From Acidobacteriota bacterium (GTDB lineage: Bacteria; Acidobacteriota; Blastocatellia; Pyrinomonadales; Pyrinomonadaceae), in contig QQUY01000001.1 in NCBI GenBank assembly GCA_003385635.1, positions 248,001 to 312,000 on the forward strand: 64,000 nucleotides of DNA, read 5' to 3'. The position numbers and the translations under genes were made by a program. Every line of letters starts with the position of its first letter. The first letter of the stretch is position 1. Positions 44,577 to 54,029 of the stretch are shown here, piece after piece. Under the pieces are notes generated by a model. The model did no database searches and was not told where the DNA came from. It saw nothing but the letters and a program-made list of their open reading frames with translations.

Positions 44577-47513
44577 ATGAAGAGAGCAGTTCTATTGTTC
44601 GGGGTATTCGTGTGCCTTTCGGCCGGCCTAATCGCACAGGACGGATCGGTGACACAGGGGACATTGACCGCATACGGAGATACGGGAGGGCTTGGCGCCT
44701 GTCCTTTGAAACACACGTCGGTACAGGCGGATATCAGCGGGTTTCTTGCCCGCGTTACCGTCAAGCAGGAATTTGAAAATACGTTCGGCCGGGCGATCGA
44801 GGCGGTCTACACATTCCCACTTTCTGAAAAGGGCGCGGTTGACCGAATGAGGATGACCATCGGTTCGAGAGTCATCGAAGGCCGCGTTCGTTCGCGCGAG
44901 GAAGCACGCCAACTCTACGAACAGGCAAAGACCGAAGGAAAGATCGCGGCGCTTCTCGATCAGGAGCGGCCAAACATCTTCACTCAGTCCGTGGCGAACA
45001 TACTCCCGGGCGAGAAGATCGTTGTCGAAATAAGTTATGTAGAGACATTGAAATACGAGGACGGTGAGTACGAATTCGTGTTTCCGATGGTAGTCGCTGA
45101 ACGGTACATACCAGGTGGAACGGCCTCCGGTGACCCGGCGAAGATCTCTCCTGCTATTTCAGCAGCGCGCTCCGGTCACGACGTTTCGATCAATGTCTCG
45201 ATCAATGCGGGAGTCCCGATAGAAAAGATCGAATCCAAACTTCACGAGATCGATTCGCAGAGCTTTGGCGCTGGAAACGCATCGGTGAACCTGAGGAACC
45301 AACGGACGATTCCGAACAAGGATTTCATTCTCCGTTACGAGGTCACCGGGAAAAATATCGAGGACGCAGTTCTCACCCACCGCGCGGACCGTGGAGGTTT
45401 CTTTACCTTCATACTTCAGCCGCCCGATCTGAATGGATATGAAGACGTAGCGCCGAAAGAGATCGTCTTTGTGCTCGACACATCTGGCTCGATGGGCGGA
45501 TTTCCGATCGAGAAGGCCAAAGAGGCGATGATGCTGTCGCTCGAGGGACTCTACCCGGATGACACGTTCAATCTGATCACGTTTGCCGGCGATACACACG
45601 TGCTTTTCGACGCTCCTGTCCGCGCGACAGCGGCGAACCTCGATGCGGCAAAGGCGTTTCTGCGGTCGCGGTCCGGTGGTGGCGGAACCGAGATGATGAA
45701 GGCCATCAAGGCCGCACTTGAGCCCACGGACTCGCAGGAGCATACGCGGATCGTCTGTTTTATGACGGACGGCCACGTCGGGAATGACAACCAGATCATT
45801 GACGAGGTGAGGAAGCATCCGAAGGCTCGTGTTTTCTCGTTCGGAATAGGAAACGGGGTCAACCGGTACTTGCTAGAGAAGATAGCGCAGGAAGGAAACG
45901 GTGAGGCAGCGTTCGTCACGCTTGAGGACGACGGTTCGCTTGCGGCTCGGAAGTTTTACGAAAGGGTGCGTGCGCCGCTTCTGACCGACATTTCGATCGA
46001 ATGGAACGGGCTCCCCGTCAAGGACCTGTATCCGCAGCGGATACCGGATCTTTTTTCGGCTAAGCCTGTGATCATAAACGGACGCTACGAATCGTCAGCG
46101 ACAGGTTCTCTGGTCCTTAAGGGGCGCGTCGGTGGCCAGGACTATCAGCGCGAGATCAAAGTCGATCTGCCTGAGAAGCAAGTCGAGAACGACGTGCTGG
46201 GAACGCTCTGGGCGCGGCAGATGATAGATCTGCTTTCAAGTGAGGATTATGAAGGAACTCAAAACCGCACCGCAGACAAAGAACTGGGAGACCTGATCCG
46301 GGACATCGGCCTGGAATTCGGCATCGTGACGCAATACACGTCGTTCATCGCGGTCGAGGAGGTGGTTCGAAATCCTGAAGGCAATCCAGCGAGAATGGAT
46401 GTGCCTGTTGAGAAGGGTGACAAGGGTGAGGAGCCTGTTTTGAACAGTCCGTCTCTGCCCGCTGTAATGTCGACGGAAGCGAATGTGGACGTCAAGGTCA
46501 AGGAAAGAGGGAAGCAGAAGGTTTCAGTCAACGGAGGATCATCAGGTTCGGGCGGACTCATTGTTTCGGGATCTGGAACTGGGACCGGTTCTGGAAGAGG
46601 AACGGGTTCGGGCTCCGGAACCGGAACGGGCCGCGGAACCGCAAAGACAGCGAACGCGACAGTCACTGTTTCCGGCGGCCGCAGCTCTACCAATACTTCT
46701 TCGGGACGAATTGAAACCGCGGTGTCGAAAGAAACGATTCAAGCTTTGCCCCTCAACACCCGATTTACCTCGCTGTTGAAGCTGTCTCCCGGAGTAACCC
46801 CGACTGCTTCTTCCGGTGGATTCCAGATCGACGGCGCTACCGGTTCAGAGAACGTCTTTGTGGTTGATGGCCAGGAGGTGTCCGAGTTTCGCGTTGGATT
46901 GCCCGGGCCGATAGCCGTTGCCGGTGAGAAGATCGCAAAACCGGAATTTCCGGCAGGCGCAAAGCCCGGGAAGAAGGGTAAGAAGATAACGGTCGAGATA
47001 CGCGTGGACGAAAACGGAAGAGTCACGTTCGCAAAGGCGATCGAAGGCGACAAGGCCTATCGACAATCGGCTGAGAAGGCCGCCCTCGAGTCGAAGTTCA
47101 CGCCGGCCGAGTTCGACGGAGTCAAGTTGAAGATGGAAGGCGTCGTCTCCTATTTGTTCAGGGAGGATGATGCGGTCTGGATCAACGTCGAAAAGCTGAA
47201 AGCGATCTTCACACCCGAGCTGTTGCAGAGGCAGGATCTAAAGAAAAAGCTTCATTTCTGGGTTTTTGAGGTGGTTGTAGCAAATGAGGCCGGCAAAACC
47301 GCGCCGCCGAAATACAGCTCGCGCTTCGTGAACGGAGATGTGGCGCAAATCCGTGTGGCCGTGACTGATCCTTCCCCGGCCGTTCTCAAAAAACTCAAGA
47401 AGACAGGCCTGCAAATCGGGGTTATGCAAAACGGCTTAGTTTCGGGGAGCATCGAGGTCGGAAAGATCGCGAACCTCGCCAAGCTGGACGAAGTCCTCTT
47501 CATCTCGCCCTAG
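44577..47513 (+). CDS. VIT-VWA protein with TonB-plug-like and TonB C-terminal-like segments
   Basis: 978 residues, exported (signal peptide 1-20). VIT domain about 30-180 (VRSREEARQLYEQAKTEGK; GEKIVVEISYVETL). VWA domain about 290-470 with the MIDAS motif D301-T-S-G-S and a distal FMTDGHVGN. After a Gly/Ser/Thr low-complexity linker (about 655-700) comes a stretch like a TonB-receptor plug start (AVSKETIQALPLNTRFTSLL; FVVDGQEVSEF), and then a TonB C-terminal-like domain (ITVEIRVDENGRVTFAKAIE; EKAALESKFTPAEFDG) at about 800-865. GGAGG ribosome site. A metal-dependent adhesion protein that also talks to TonB receptors is one reading; this is inference. Confidence 0.85.
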   Translation: MKRAVLLFGVFVCLSAGLIAQDGSVTQGTLTAYGDTGGLGACPLKHTSVQADISGFLARVTVKQEFENTFGRAIEAVYTFPLSEKGAVDRMRMTIGSRVIEGRVRSREEARQLYEQAKTEGKIAALLDQERPNIFTQSVANILPGEKIVVEISYVETLKYEDGEYEFVFPMVVAERYIPGGTASGDPAKISPAISAARSGHDVSINVSINAGVPIEKIESKLHEIDSQSFGAGNASVNLRNQRTIPNKDFILRYEVTGKNIEDAVLTHRADRGGFFTFILQPPDLNGYEDVAPKEIVFVLDTSGSMGGFPIEKAKEAMMLSLEGLYPDDTFNLITFAGDTHVLFDAPVRATAANLDAAKAFLRSRSGGGGTEMMKAIKAALEPTDSQEHTRIVCFMTDGHVGNDNQIIDEVRKHPKARVFSFGIGNGVNRYLLEKIAQEGNGEAAFVTLEDDGSLAARKFYERVRAPLLTDISIEWNGLPVKDLYPQRIPDLFSAKPVIINGRYESSATGSLVLKGRVGGQDYQREIKVDLPEKQVENDVLGTLWARQMIDLLSSEDYEGTQNRTADKELGDLIRDIGLEFGIVTQYTSFIAVEEVVRNPEGNPARMDVPVEKGDKGEEPVLNSPSLPAVMSTEANVDVKVKERGKQKVSVNGGSSGSGGLIVSGSGTGTGSGRGTGSGSGTGTGRGTAKTANATVTVSGGRSSTNTSSGRIETAVSKETIQALPLNTRFTSLLKLSPGVTPTASSGGFQIDGATGSENVFVVDGQEVSEFRVGLPGPIAVAGEKIAKPEFPAGAKPGKKGKKITVEIRVDENGRVTFAKAIEGDKAYRQSAEKAALESKFTPAEFDGVKLKMEGVVSYLFREDDAVWINVEKLKAIFTPELLQRQDLKKKLHFWVFEVVVANEAGKTAPPKYSSRFVNGDVAQIRVAVTDPSPAVLKKLKKTGLQIGVMQNGLVSGSIEVGKIANLAKLDEVLFISP

Positions 47514-47527
47514 TCGCAGCCGAGGAA

Positions 47528-47659
47528 TTTAGCCACAGATAAAGGGGATTAACACTGATGTTTGAGGGTGTATGGCGTTGCGTCAACAGGACCGGTGTTT
47601 TTCTAAACACCGTGCGCATCCCTACGAATCTGTGTTCATCCCCTACATCTGTGGCTAAA
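47528..47659. repeat. inverted repeat (TTTAGCCACAGAT arms)
   Basis: Arms of about 33 bp: TTTAGCCACAGATAAAGGGG (47528 onward) and its imperfect inverted match ending CATCTGTGGCTAAA (to 47659), with a central hairpin (CACCGTGC/GGTGTTTTTC area). A CCACAGAT-type palindromic dispersed repeat; no gene inside. Confidence 0.75.
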
Positions 47660-47667
47660 CGGTACGA

Positions 47668-48090
47668 TCAGCTCTTCGCTTTTAGCAGATCCCGGATCTC
47701 CGTCAGAAGCTCGACCTCTGGCGGAGTTCCTTTCTCGGCCTCGAGGAACTTGAAGTAGCGCACGGTGTACCGGGCGATGATGAAAATTACAAAAGCTACG
47801 ATCAGGAACTGGATGATGTCGGTGATCAGCTGACCGTACATTATCAGGGGCGCTCCGCCTTTGATCGCCTCGTCGATCATTGCCGGATCGGTCACGCCGT
47901 TGTACTTCCCGCTTACGTCGTAGAACATCGCCTTGAAATCGATGCCTCCGGTCAGAAATCCTATCGGCGGCATTATCACGCCTTCGACCAGTGATGTGAT
48001 GACCTTTCCAAATGCCGCTCCGATGACGACGGCTATCGCCAGATCGATGACATTTCCCCTCTTCAAAAACTCTTTGAAATCGTTCCACAT
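47668..48090 (-). CDS. mscL: large-conductance mechanosensitive channel
   Basis: Opens under membrane tension to release solutes during osmotic downshock. 140 residues, normal for MscL: N-terminal FKEFLKRGNVIDLAIAVVIGAAFGKVITSLV, the first helix with IMPPIGFLTGG, the periplasmic loop, then the second helix (LITDIIQFLIVAFVIFIIAR) and a cytoplasmic bundle ending LLTEIRDLLKAKS. Its ATG is 2 bp after the stop of the metallo-hydrolase gene, so the two are co-transcribed. Confidence 0.95.
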   Translation of the reverse strand: MWNDFKEFLKRGNVIDLAIAVVIGAAFGKVITSLVEGVIMPPIGFLTGGIDFKAMFYDVSGKYNGVTDPAMIDEAIKGGAPLIMYGQLITDIIQFLIVAFVIFIIARYTVRYFKFLEAEKGTPPEVELLTEIRDLLKAKS

Positions 48091-48092
48091 AG

Positions 48093-48980
48093 TTACCTGC
48101 CCTCCTTTCCGGCGCTTCTCTGCTCCTCTCGCTTCTTTTCGAAATCCTGCTTCATTCTAAGGACGAACGCCCTGTAGCCTTCAGGATCGATGAACGGATT
48201 TTTATCTGCCCCCGACCTCATTGCCAGAAACTTCTGCCGCATTCTGAAGAAGCCCGCGTGAGAGCCAAGGAAAACATCGGGTTTCAGCTTCAACAGTTTG
48301 TCGAACGTTGATTCAAAATCTGATCCGACCTCCGGATAACCCTCGTTCGCCACGAGATCGTAATCGAGGTTTGAAAGGCTGCTGAGAAAGATCACGGTGA
48401 AAATCTGGCCGTTCTCGCTGACCTTCATCGTCCACGTGGTCGCTCCTTTTGTATGGCCCGGCGTCAGGACCGTGGCTAGCTCATTGCCGCCGAGCGAAAC
48501 CACTTCTCCGTCCTCAATGATCTTGTCCGGGTCGACAGGTTTGAATATCTGCTCTCCGCCAAAACGGAAATCGCTTGCGCCGCCGGTCTTCAATACCTCC
48601 GCCTGGCGTTTCACTGAGTAAAGCTTTGCCCCGGTCTTGTCTTTTAGTGTCTTAAGTCCGCCGCAGTGGTCAAAGTGCGCGTGGTTGTTGAGCAGGATCC
48701 TCACGTCCTCCAGTTTGAATCCTAGCGAGCGTACACTGGCCTCGATCAGCGGTACGGTCTCTTCAAAGCCGCTGTCAATAAGGATGTGTCCTTCGTCGGA
48801 AGTAATTAGATAAGACGCTACGTCACCGGTGCCCACGTAATAGACGTTGGCGATCACTTTGAACGGCTCGGTCGGCCTGGTCATCTCCCAAACGGCATCG
48901 TCGGTGATCTGAGCAAGAGCGGTTACGGAGACGAAGAAAATGAGCAGGAATGCGACGAGAAAATGACGAAGGGTATTCAT
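48093..48980 (-). CDS. secreted metallo-beta-lactamase-fold hydrolase, B3-like
   Basis: 295 residues: signal peptide (ending VTALAQ), then a metallo-beta-lactamase fold. Zinc ligands are visible in NNHAHFDHCGG (H-x-H-x-D-H), in TPGHTKGATTW, and in the late FLGSHAGFF. This H-x-H-x-D-H set with a final G-x-H rather than a cysteine ligand fits subclass B3 beta-lactamase-like proteins; whether it hydrolyses beta-lactams cannot be told. Start at the ATG giving MNTLRHFLV. First gene of an operon with mscL. Confidence 0.85.
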   Translation of the reverse strand: MNTLRHFLVAFLLIFFVSVTALAQITDDAVWEMTRPTEPFKVIANVYYVGTGDVASYLITSDEGHILIDSGFEETVPLIEASVRSLGFKLEDVRILLNNHAHFDHCGGLKTLKDKTGAKLYSVKRQAEVLKTGGASDFRFGGEQIFKPVDPDKIIEDGEVVSLGGNELATVLTPGHTKGATTWTMKVSENGQIFTVIFLSSLSNLDYDLVANEGYPEVGSDFESTFDKLLKLKPDVFLGSHAGFFRMRQKFLAMRSGADKNPFIDPEGYRAFVLRMKQDFEKKREEQRSAGKEGR

Positions 48981-49131
48981 AAGCAGTTGAAATATGTATG
49001 ACAAGCTTCAGCTTGTCGCAGCGCCGCTAATCGACGGAGAAGTCCTGGTTGAAAAGGTTCGGTGGTCTGCGTCCTCCGGCTTCTTCGCTTAGCTCAATGC
49101 AGGCGGGTTGCCTGCGCGCCAGTCAAGAGCG

Positions 49132-49174
49132 ACCCCACAGACTCAATAGACTCAACAGACCCGACAGACTCACC
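49132..49174. repeat. short GACTC(A/G) simple repeat
   Basis: Six degenerate units (GACTCAATAGACTCAACAGA) at and just past the stop of the M28 peptidase gene; the same motif class as the arrays at 33.7 and 44.4 kb. Confidence 0.7.
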
Positions 49175-50525
49175 GCGTAGGCCTAGGATACGCTACTGGG
49201 CTTCGATATCCGTCTTTGTCAACTGCGCGAACTCCGAAAAACCAGTTGTCTTTCGACATCTCGTCCATCGTGAAGCTGGTCACATCTCCGACGAACTTTG
49301 AATTGGTCCAGAACGGCGCGGTGGTCTCACGCCATACTATCTCATAGCCGGCAATGTCTTCGGCGGGACTCGCCGCCCATTTCAGATCGGTGTCGTTCGT
49401 TAGACGGGCAAGTACGATTCCCGCATCTTTAGGGATCGGCGGCGCCAGGGCCATCGACGCAAGCGCGGCGATGTTGACCCTTGTAACGTTCGCGATGTAG
49501 CCAAAATCGATAAATTCTGGTGTATCGCCATAAAACACGCCGTCTTCGGTCCTTACGTTCTGGTGCTGGTGAGTATAATCCTCGTGCGGCTCCGTGAACC
49601 GTACTGCCGGATATCCCCTTTCAAGAAACGGGATGTGGTCGCCGCCTCGCAGATACCTGTCTCGCCGGTAGATCAGATTTACCTTGAAATCCGGAGAGTA
49701 TAGGTCGGCAGTTTCTTTGATATATCTGCCGAGCTGTCTCGCCGCAGAATCGTTCTCGCCACCGACGCTTCTCCGAAGGCCCGCCTCGCGTTCGGTCTCG
49801 TTCGACGGAACTCCTTCTGCAAATACCCGCACGGTGTTTCGGTCCGGCCGGTCTTTGAACGTTTTCACACCGCCGATAATGTCGTTCGTGATCATTGCTT
49901 CGATGTTCATCGCGGCCTTCTTTGCCTCTTCGGCAAAATGCGTAGCGCCTAAGAGGCCTTGTTCCTCTCCAGCCACCGCCATAAAGATGATCGTGGCGTC
50001 GTACCGTTTTTTCGACATCACACGCGCCATTTCTATGACGGCAGAAGTGCCGGAAGCGTCGTCATTTGCACCCGGCGCGTCGCATTCGCCGTCTGCCGAA
50101 TCCGAGCACATCGAGTCATAATGGCCGGAAACTACGTACACCCTCGATGGATCCGACGTACCCTTCAGTTCCGCGATCACATTAGTGATGTTGACCGCCT
50201 TTGGGACACGGTTCCTGGGTTCCTGAAGGTAGGTTTGCAGTCGGACGTCAAGGCAGCCGCCGCAGGCTTCCGATATCCGTTTGAACTCGCTGTAAATCCA
50301 GTCTCGTGCCGCTCCGATCCCTCGGTTCGGGTCATCCTGCGAGGAATTCGTGTTCCGCGTTCCGAAAGAGACCAGCTTTCTGTCGTACTCCTCGATCTTC
50401 GAGGCAGACACATCCTTCAGCAGGTCATTGATGAAAGACGTTCGTTCGTATGGAGGCGCCGACTGAGAAAACGAAACGGATGTTGCGACGATAAGGGTAA
50501 ATAACGCAGAAAGAGCGAAGCGCAT
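49170..50525 (-). CDS. secreted M28-family metallopeptidase
   Basis: 451 residues: signal peptide (ending SVSFSQ), a PA-less M28 core and a C-terminal fibronectin-like domain. Zinc and catalytic motifs are in order: VVSGHYDSM, PGANDDASGTSA, VAGEEQGLLGATHFAEEA, ITNDIIGG and the final HEDYTHQHQN. It probably removes amino acids from peptides in the periplasm or outside. Start at the ATG giving MRFALSALF; the open frame extends further upstream without signal character. Confidence 0.9.
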   Translation of the reverse strand: MRFALSALFTLIVATSVSFSQSAPPYERTSFINDLLKDVSASKIEEYDRKLVSFGTRNTNSSQDDPNRGIGAARDWIYSEFKRISEACGGCLDVRLQTYLQEPRNRVPKAVNITNVIAELKGTSDPSRVYVVSGHYDSMCSDSADGECDAPGANDDASGTSAVIEMARVMSKKRYDATIIFMAVAGEEQGLLGATHFAEEAKKAAMNIEAMITNDIIGGVKTFKDRPDRNTVRVFAEGVPSNETEREAGLRRSVGGENDSAARQLGRYIKETADLYSPDFKVNLIYRRDRYLRGGDHIPFLERGYPAVRFTEPHEDYTHQHQNVRTEDGVFYGDTPEFIDFGYIANVTRVNIAALASMALAPPIPKDAGIVLARLTNDTDLKWAASPAEDIAGYEIVWRETTAPFWTNSKFVGDVTSFTMDEMSKDNWFFGVRAVDKDGYRSPVAYPRPTR

Positions 50526-50732
50526 AGACAGAATCCTCACGGGTGCAAAATTGTGATTGGGGATCAGTACGTGGAGATTATAGACGATTAGAGAAAACAC
50601 GAGAATAGCAACGAAAAATAAAGAGTGAAACGGGATGCGGCCCGATACGAGCGGCGCCAGCGGCGCCATATGTTGATAGTAATCAACAAAAGTAAAGAAC
50701 CGGGCGCCGTAGGCGTGACTAGAGGATCGAAA

Positions 50733-50758
50733 TGAAAAATCCCCGGCAAAAACCGGGG
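50733..50758 (-). terminator. rho-independent terminator
   Basis: Minus strand CCCCGG-TTTTTG-CCGGGG followed by ATTTTTCATTT, 30 bp after the anti-sigma candidate. Confidence 0.85.
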
Positions 50759-50788
50759 AACTCGGAACTTGAAACTCGGAACTCGAAA

Positions 50789-51883
50789 CTAATCTATCCT
50801 GTACGCTTTCGACTTCCAGACGACCACGACCGTGCCTTTTAGCTTGTCCGTGATCTTCCGAAGCCCGCTTTCCAGCGATCGGTACTCCGCCGTCGCTCTG
50901 CGAACATTCGTCGTGCGCTGACCGGTATACGCGGAGTCGTACCAAACGCCATTCCGGCGCTCGAAATCCTTGTTCTCGACACGCATCCTGATCGTTGACT
51001 CTTTCTCTTCCGCGGCAACGCCAGTGACATCCAGATCCGCTCTCTCATTAGCTCTTTGCTTCGCCGCTTCCGCGACACTCGCATCTGCTTTCGGAGTCAC
51101 CCGTTCAGGTCGTCGTGCAACAGGCGGAGGTGGAGATGAGGCAACACGGTTGCCTGCCGCAGTCGGCCGTTGTTCAGCAACAGCCGCGGGTTCGCTCTTC
51201 TTCCTGGCATCGACGTTGTCATCCATGCGATCGTCGTCCTTTCCGCCTTCGTCGCGTTCAGTCTGCCGATCACCGGGTAATGGACTTTCAGCCGGGCTGA
51301 CTACCCTACCCAATTCGTTCTTTCCATCCCTGGCCTCGCTTTCGGCGAGAGGAGCTTCCGAACCTGGAGATGAAGTATTAGACTCTGCCACTGCAATGTT
51401 GCTGTTTGCGGCTTCACCGCCGAAAGGATCGGCCGCAACGTCTTCTGCCGCCGGGGCGCTGTTTGAGTCACTGAGGCTGGCGAACTGCCCATCTCCGGCA
51501 AGATCAGAAATGAGCGTGATAACAAAGAAACCGCCGAGCGCGAGCACCAGAACACCCATTGCGGCCGCCACGTTTCTGATCGAGAAGAGCTTGTTGTACC
51601 AGGGGACCTCGATGCTCGCGGCAGCGCCTGTCTGCGTTTCGGGCTCTTCCGCCCGATCCTCGCGGCGCAAAACGATCAGGTTTGAAAGGATCGTTCTGCA
51701 TCGGTCACAGTCGGCGAGATGCGACATCACGCGCGTCTTCGCTTTCTCGGGCAGTGCGTTCTCGGCAAACACGGAAATCTCGTCGGCGTCGATGTGGCCT
51801 TCCGCCGAAGTTGCCGATTCGCGCTCTTGCTTCGCCAATCTGCGAAGTAGCCCGTCGATCTCTATGTCCTGGTCTTTTATCAT
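50789..51883 (-). CDS. membrane protein with zinc-finger anti-sigma-like N-terminus
   Basis: 364 residues. The N-terminus has a zf-HC2-type motif: DADEISVFAENALPEKAKTR-x-VMSH-x-x-x-C-D-R-C, the H-x3-C-x2-C arrangement of ZAS anti-sigma factors. A membrane helix (about 107-128) is followed by a long low-complexity, acidic and proline-rich linker and a small C-terminal domain (RNGVWYDSAYTGQRTTNVRR). It follows the sigma factor gene, the usual order. I give the ATG start (MIKDQDIEIDG); a TTG overlapping the sigma stop would add 11 residues. Confidence 0.82.
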   Translation of the reverse strand: MIKDQDIEIDGLLRRLAKQERESATSAEGHIDADEISVFAENALPEKAKTRVMSHLADCDRCRTILSNLIVLRREDRAEEPETQTGAAASIEVPWYNKLFSIRNVAAAMGVLVLALGGFFVITLISDLAGDGQFASLSDSNSAPAAEDVAADPFGGEAANSNIAVAESNTSSPGSEAPLAESEARDGKNELGRVVSPAESPLPGDRQTERDEGGKDDDRMDDNVDARKKSEPAAVAEQRPTAAGNRVASSPPPPVARRPERVTPKADASVAEAAKQRANERADLDVTGVAAEEKESTIRMRVENKDFERRNGVWYDSAYTGQRTTNVRRATAEYRSLESGLRKITDKLKGTVVVVWKSKAYRID

Positions 51884-51912
51884 TTGCCTGTGAGGCTGGA
51901 ACCCCTTGTTGC

Positions 51913-52890
51913 TCAAAAATGCAACCAGTGAACGGATCCCGCCGCAATCTCTTGCACGAAAGCCGCCGCGATCAGCAATACGAACATTTGCTCGATATTG
52001 ATTCCCAGCTTCTCAGCCGAATCAGACAGGTGCCTTTTGACCTCGGCCTCGCCCCATCCATGCTTGTCCGAAAGAATATTCTCCACGACCTTTCGGATCT
52101 TTGTTTGGATCCTCGTGATCTTTCGACTAGCGGTGGCCTCGTGGTATCCGAAAGTGTCCGCGATCTCCTTGAGGATCAACCCATCGTAATAATACATCTT
52201 CATCAAGAGACGTTCCTCGGAGCCGAGATCCTCCACTGCCTGCAGGAGGGCTTCGAGAATGTCTTCCTGTGCTTCCGATTCGCCCAGGATCTCTTCCGGA
52301 GTGTCCGCCGTCGAAACCACGGCCCTGAAATCCGTCCGTTCGGAAGAGTCCTTAGCCATATTTTCGAACACGCGGTCTTCTTCCACCTGGACGATCTTCT
52401 TCATCTTGCGGTATTCGTCGATCGCGAGCTGATTAGTGACCGCCCGAAGCCATCCTGACAGACTTCCTTTACCCGAATAGTACGAGAGTTTTCCCTTTGT
52501 CCTCCCTTCTGAATCAAGCCGCAGGCCGTGAAGTTCGGCCCAGATCGATCCGGCCAGGTCATCAGCGTCTTCGCGATTCTTGCAGAAATTCCAGGCAGCG
52601 GATTTTACGGTCAAATCAAAGTTGAGCACGAGGTCGCCCCACGCATTCTCGTCTCCGCGTTCGCAGGCGATGATCAGGCATAGATCGTCCGCGTGTAGGG
52701 TATCGATGAACTCCTTTATTTCCGGGTGTCCGGCCGATTCATCATGCTTAAGGAGATACTTCCAAACGCTGCCTGTGATGCGTTCGAGGATGTCATCTTT
52801 AGAGAGCCCGCGCGCATTCTCCGCACGCGAGATCAGTCTCGCGGTCGCTTCTTCGATTGTCGAATGGAATTTTTCGGGGACGGAAGTCAT
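51913..52890 (-). CDS. sigma-70 family RNA polymerase sigma factor with C-terminal extension
   Basis: 325 residues. Region 2 around ADDLAGSIWAELHGLRL and KGSLSGWLRAVTNQLAIDEYR (promoter -10 recognition), and a region 4 helix-turn-helix at LKEIADTFGYHEATASRKIT. Unlike plain ECF factors it has an N-terminal helical extension of about 100 residues and a C-terminal 70-residue tail ending in a hydrophobic stretch (FVLLIAAAFVQEIAAG). Encoded just before a probable zinc-finger anti-sigma factor, which likely holds it inactive. Start at the ATG giving MTSVPEKFH. Confidence 0.87.
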   Translation of the reverse strand: MTSVPEKFHSTIEEATARLISRAENARGLSKDDILERITGSVWKYLLKHDESAGHPEIKEFIDTLHADDLCLIIACERGDENAWGDLVLNFDLTVKSAAWNFCKNREDADDLAGSIWAELHGLRLDSEGRTKGKLSYYSGKGSLSGWLRAVTNQLAIDEYRKMKKIVQVEEDRVFENMAKDSSERTDFRAVVSTADTPEEILGESEAQEDILEALLQAVEDLGSEERLLMKMYYYDGLILKEIADTFGYHEATASRKITRIQTKIRKVVENILSDKHGWGEAEVKRHLSDSAEKLGINIEQMFVLLIAAAFVQEIAAGSVHWLHF

Positions 52891-52960
52891 CGTCGACGCG
52901 AAAATCTTATCATTGAACTCGGTAAGCAGTAAGCGCCTTTCAATGAACATCGACCAGCGA

Positions 52961-54019
52961 TCATGGATCAATGGTCGCTGAACGCAGCGTTCTTCTCAAA
53001 AACGAGATGATCTTGTAACCGTCGAGATAGATCCAGGGTTTCTCGCCGAGAGTATAGTGGCCGCAAGGGATCACGGTCTCGTCGTGCTCGATGCCGGCTT
53101 TGTTCAGAGCCTTCATCGTGTTCCTTGAGAGGTCTATCGGGAATGACAGATCGTAGAGCGTGTAAATGTAACGCTGCGGTCTGGGTTCAAGCGACGCCAA
53201 TTTATCGATGTAAGCAAGCGGTGAGATAGGCATCCAGACCTCGCGGAGATCTTCGATCGATATGTCCTGTTCAAGCCCCTCGCGGACGTGATACGTCGAA
53301 AGCCCCCGCCAGACGACATCGGCGAATGTTCCCGACACGTGGTTAAATACAGCGGACTTGATCGTTTCATCGTGGACAAACGCCAGAAACGCGACACACG
53401 ATCCGATACTTGTTCCGACTACTCCAACGTTCTCGTAACCCTTTGAATACAGCCATTTAACAGCTGCTTTTGTGTCCAGGACAGACTGCCTGACCGACTG
53501 CAGTGTCCGGCCGACGTTCGGCGAAACAAGGTGGTCGGCGCGGTCGAGTTCTTCGGGCATCCTCTCTTCGTGATAAGGAAGCGTGAGCCTTAGTGCGGAG
53601 ACTCCGAACCGCTTCAGGTTGGAACAGAGGTTGATGTAACTGCCCTCGCGCGCGTTCCAGTGGGGAAGTACTACCGCGGCTGCCCGCTTATCGTCATCGA
53701 TATGGAATAGCCTGGCGTGGGCGATATTGTTTACTTCGGAAGAAGTCGTGAGAGCGCTCGCCCAAGACACATAACTGGTGCCGTCGATCTGCTGAGGGTC
53801 CGGTTCTGATTCATCGAACACAGGATCAGCGGCGAGGGCAAACCGATCATCGCTCGAATCCAGAAACGCCCTGGAGTGTTTTTTGAAGAATTCAAGCGGG
53901 TCCGAGCCGTTCATCGAGCCTTCGACAAACTCGGCGCCCCACTCAAAGGGACGCACCACGCGATTGTCGTTAAGCATCGCGAGGTACCGCTCGCGCTTCT
54001 GTATAAGCCGCTTGATCAT
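52961..54019 (-). CDS. alpha/beta hydrolase
   Basis: 352 residues. The nucleophile elbow is GTSIGSC (G-x-S-x-G), preceded by AAVKWLYSKGYENVGVV. The upstream VVLPHWNAREGSYINL probably contributes the oxyanion hole and the late IPCGHYTLGEKPW the histidine. This resembles the ABHD18/PGAP-type or dienelactone-type hydrolases; no substrate is indicated. It is downstream of a small membrane protein and an ABC exporter on the same strand. Confidence 0.82.
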   Translation of the reverse strand: MIKRLIQKRERYLAMLNDNRVVRPFEWGAEFVEGSMNGSDPLEFFKKHSRAFLDSSDDRFALAADPVFDESEPDPQQIDGTSYVSWASALTTSSEVNNIAHARLFHIDDDKRAAAVVLPHWNAREGSYINLCSNLKRFGVSALRLTLPYHEERMPEELDRADHLVSPNVGRTLQSVRQSVLDTKAAVKWLYSKGYENVGVVGTSIGSCVAFLAFVHDETIKSAVFNHVSGTFADVVWRGLSTYHVREGLEQDISIEDLREVWMPISPLAYIDKLASLEPRPQRYIYTLYDLSFPIDLSRNTMKALNKAGIEHDETVIPCGHYTLGEKPWIYLDGYKIISFLRRTLRSATIDP

Positions 54020-54029
54020 TGAAAAAGGT

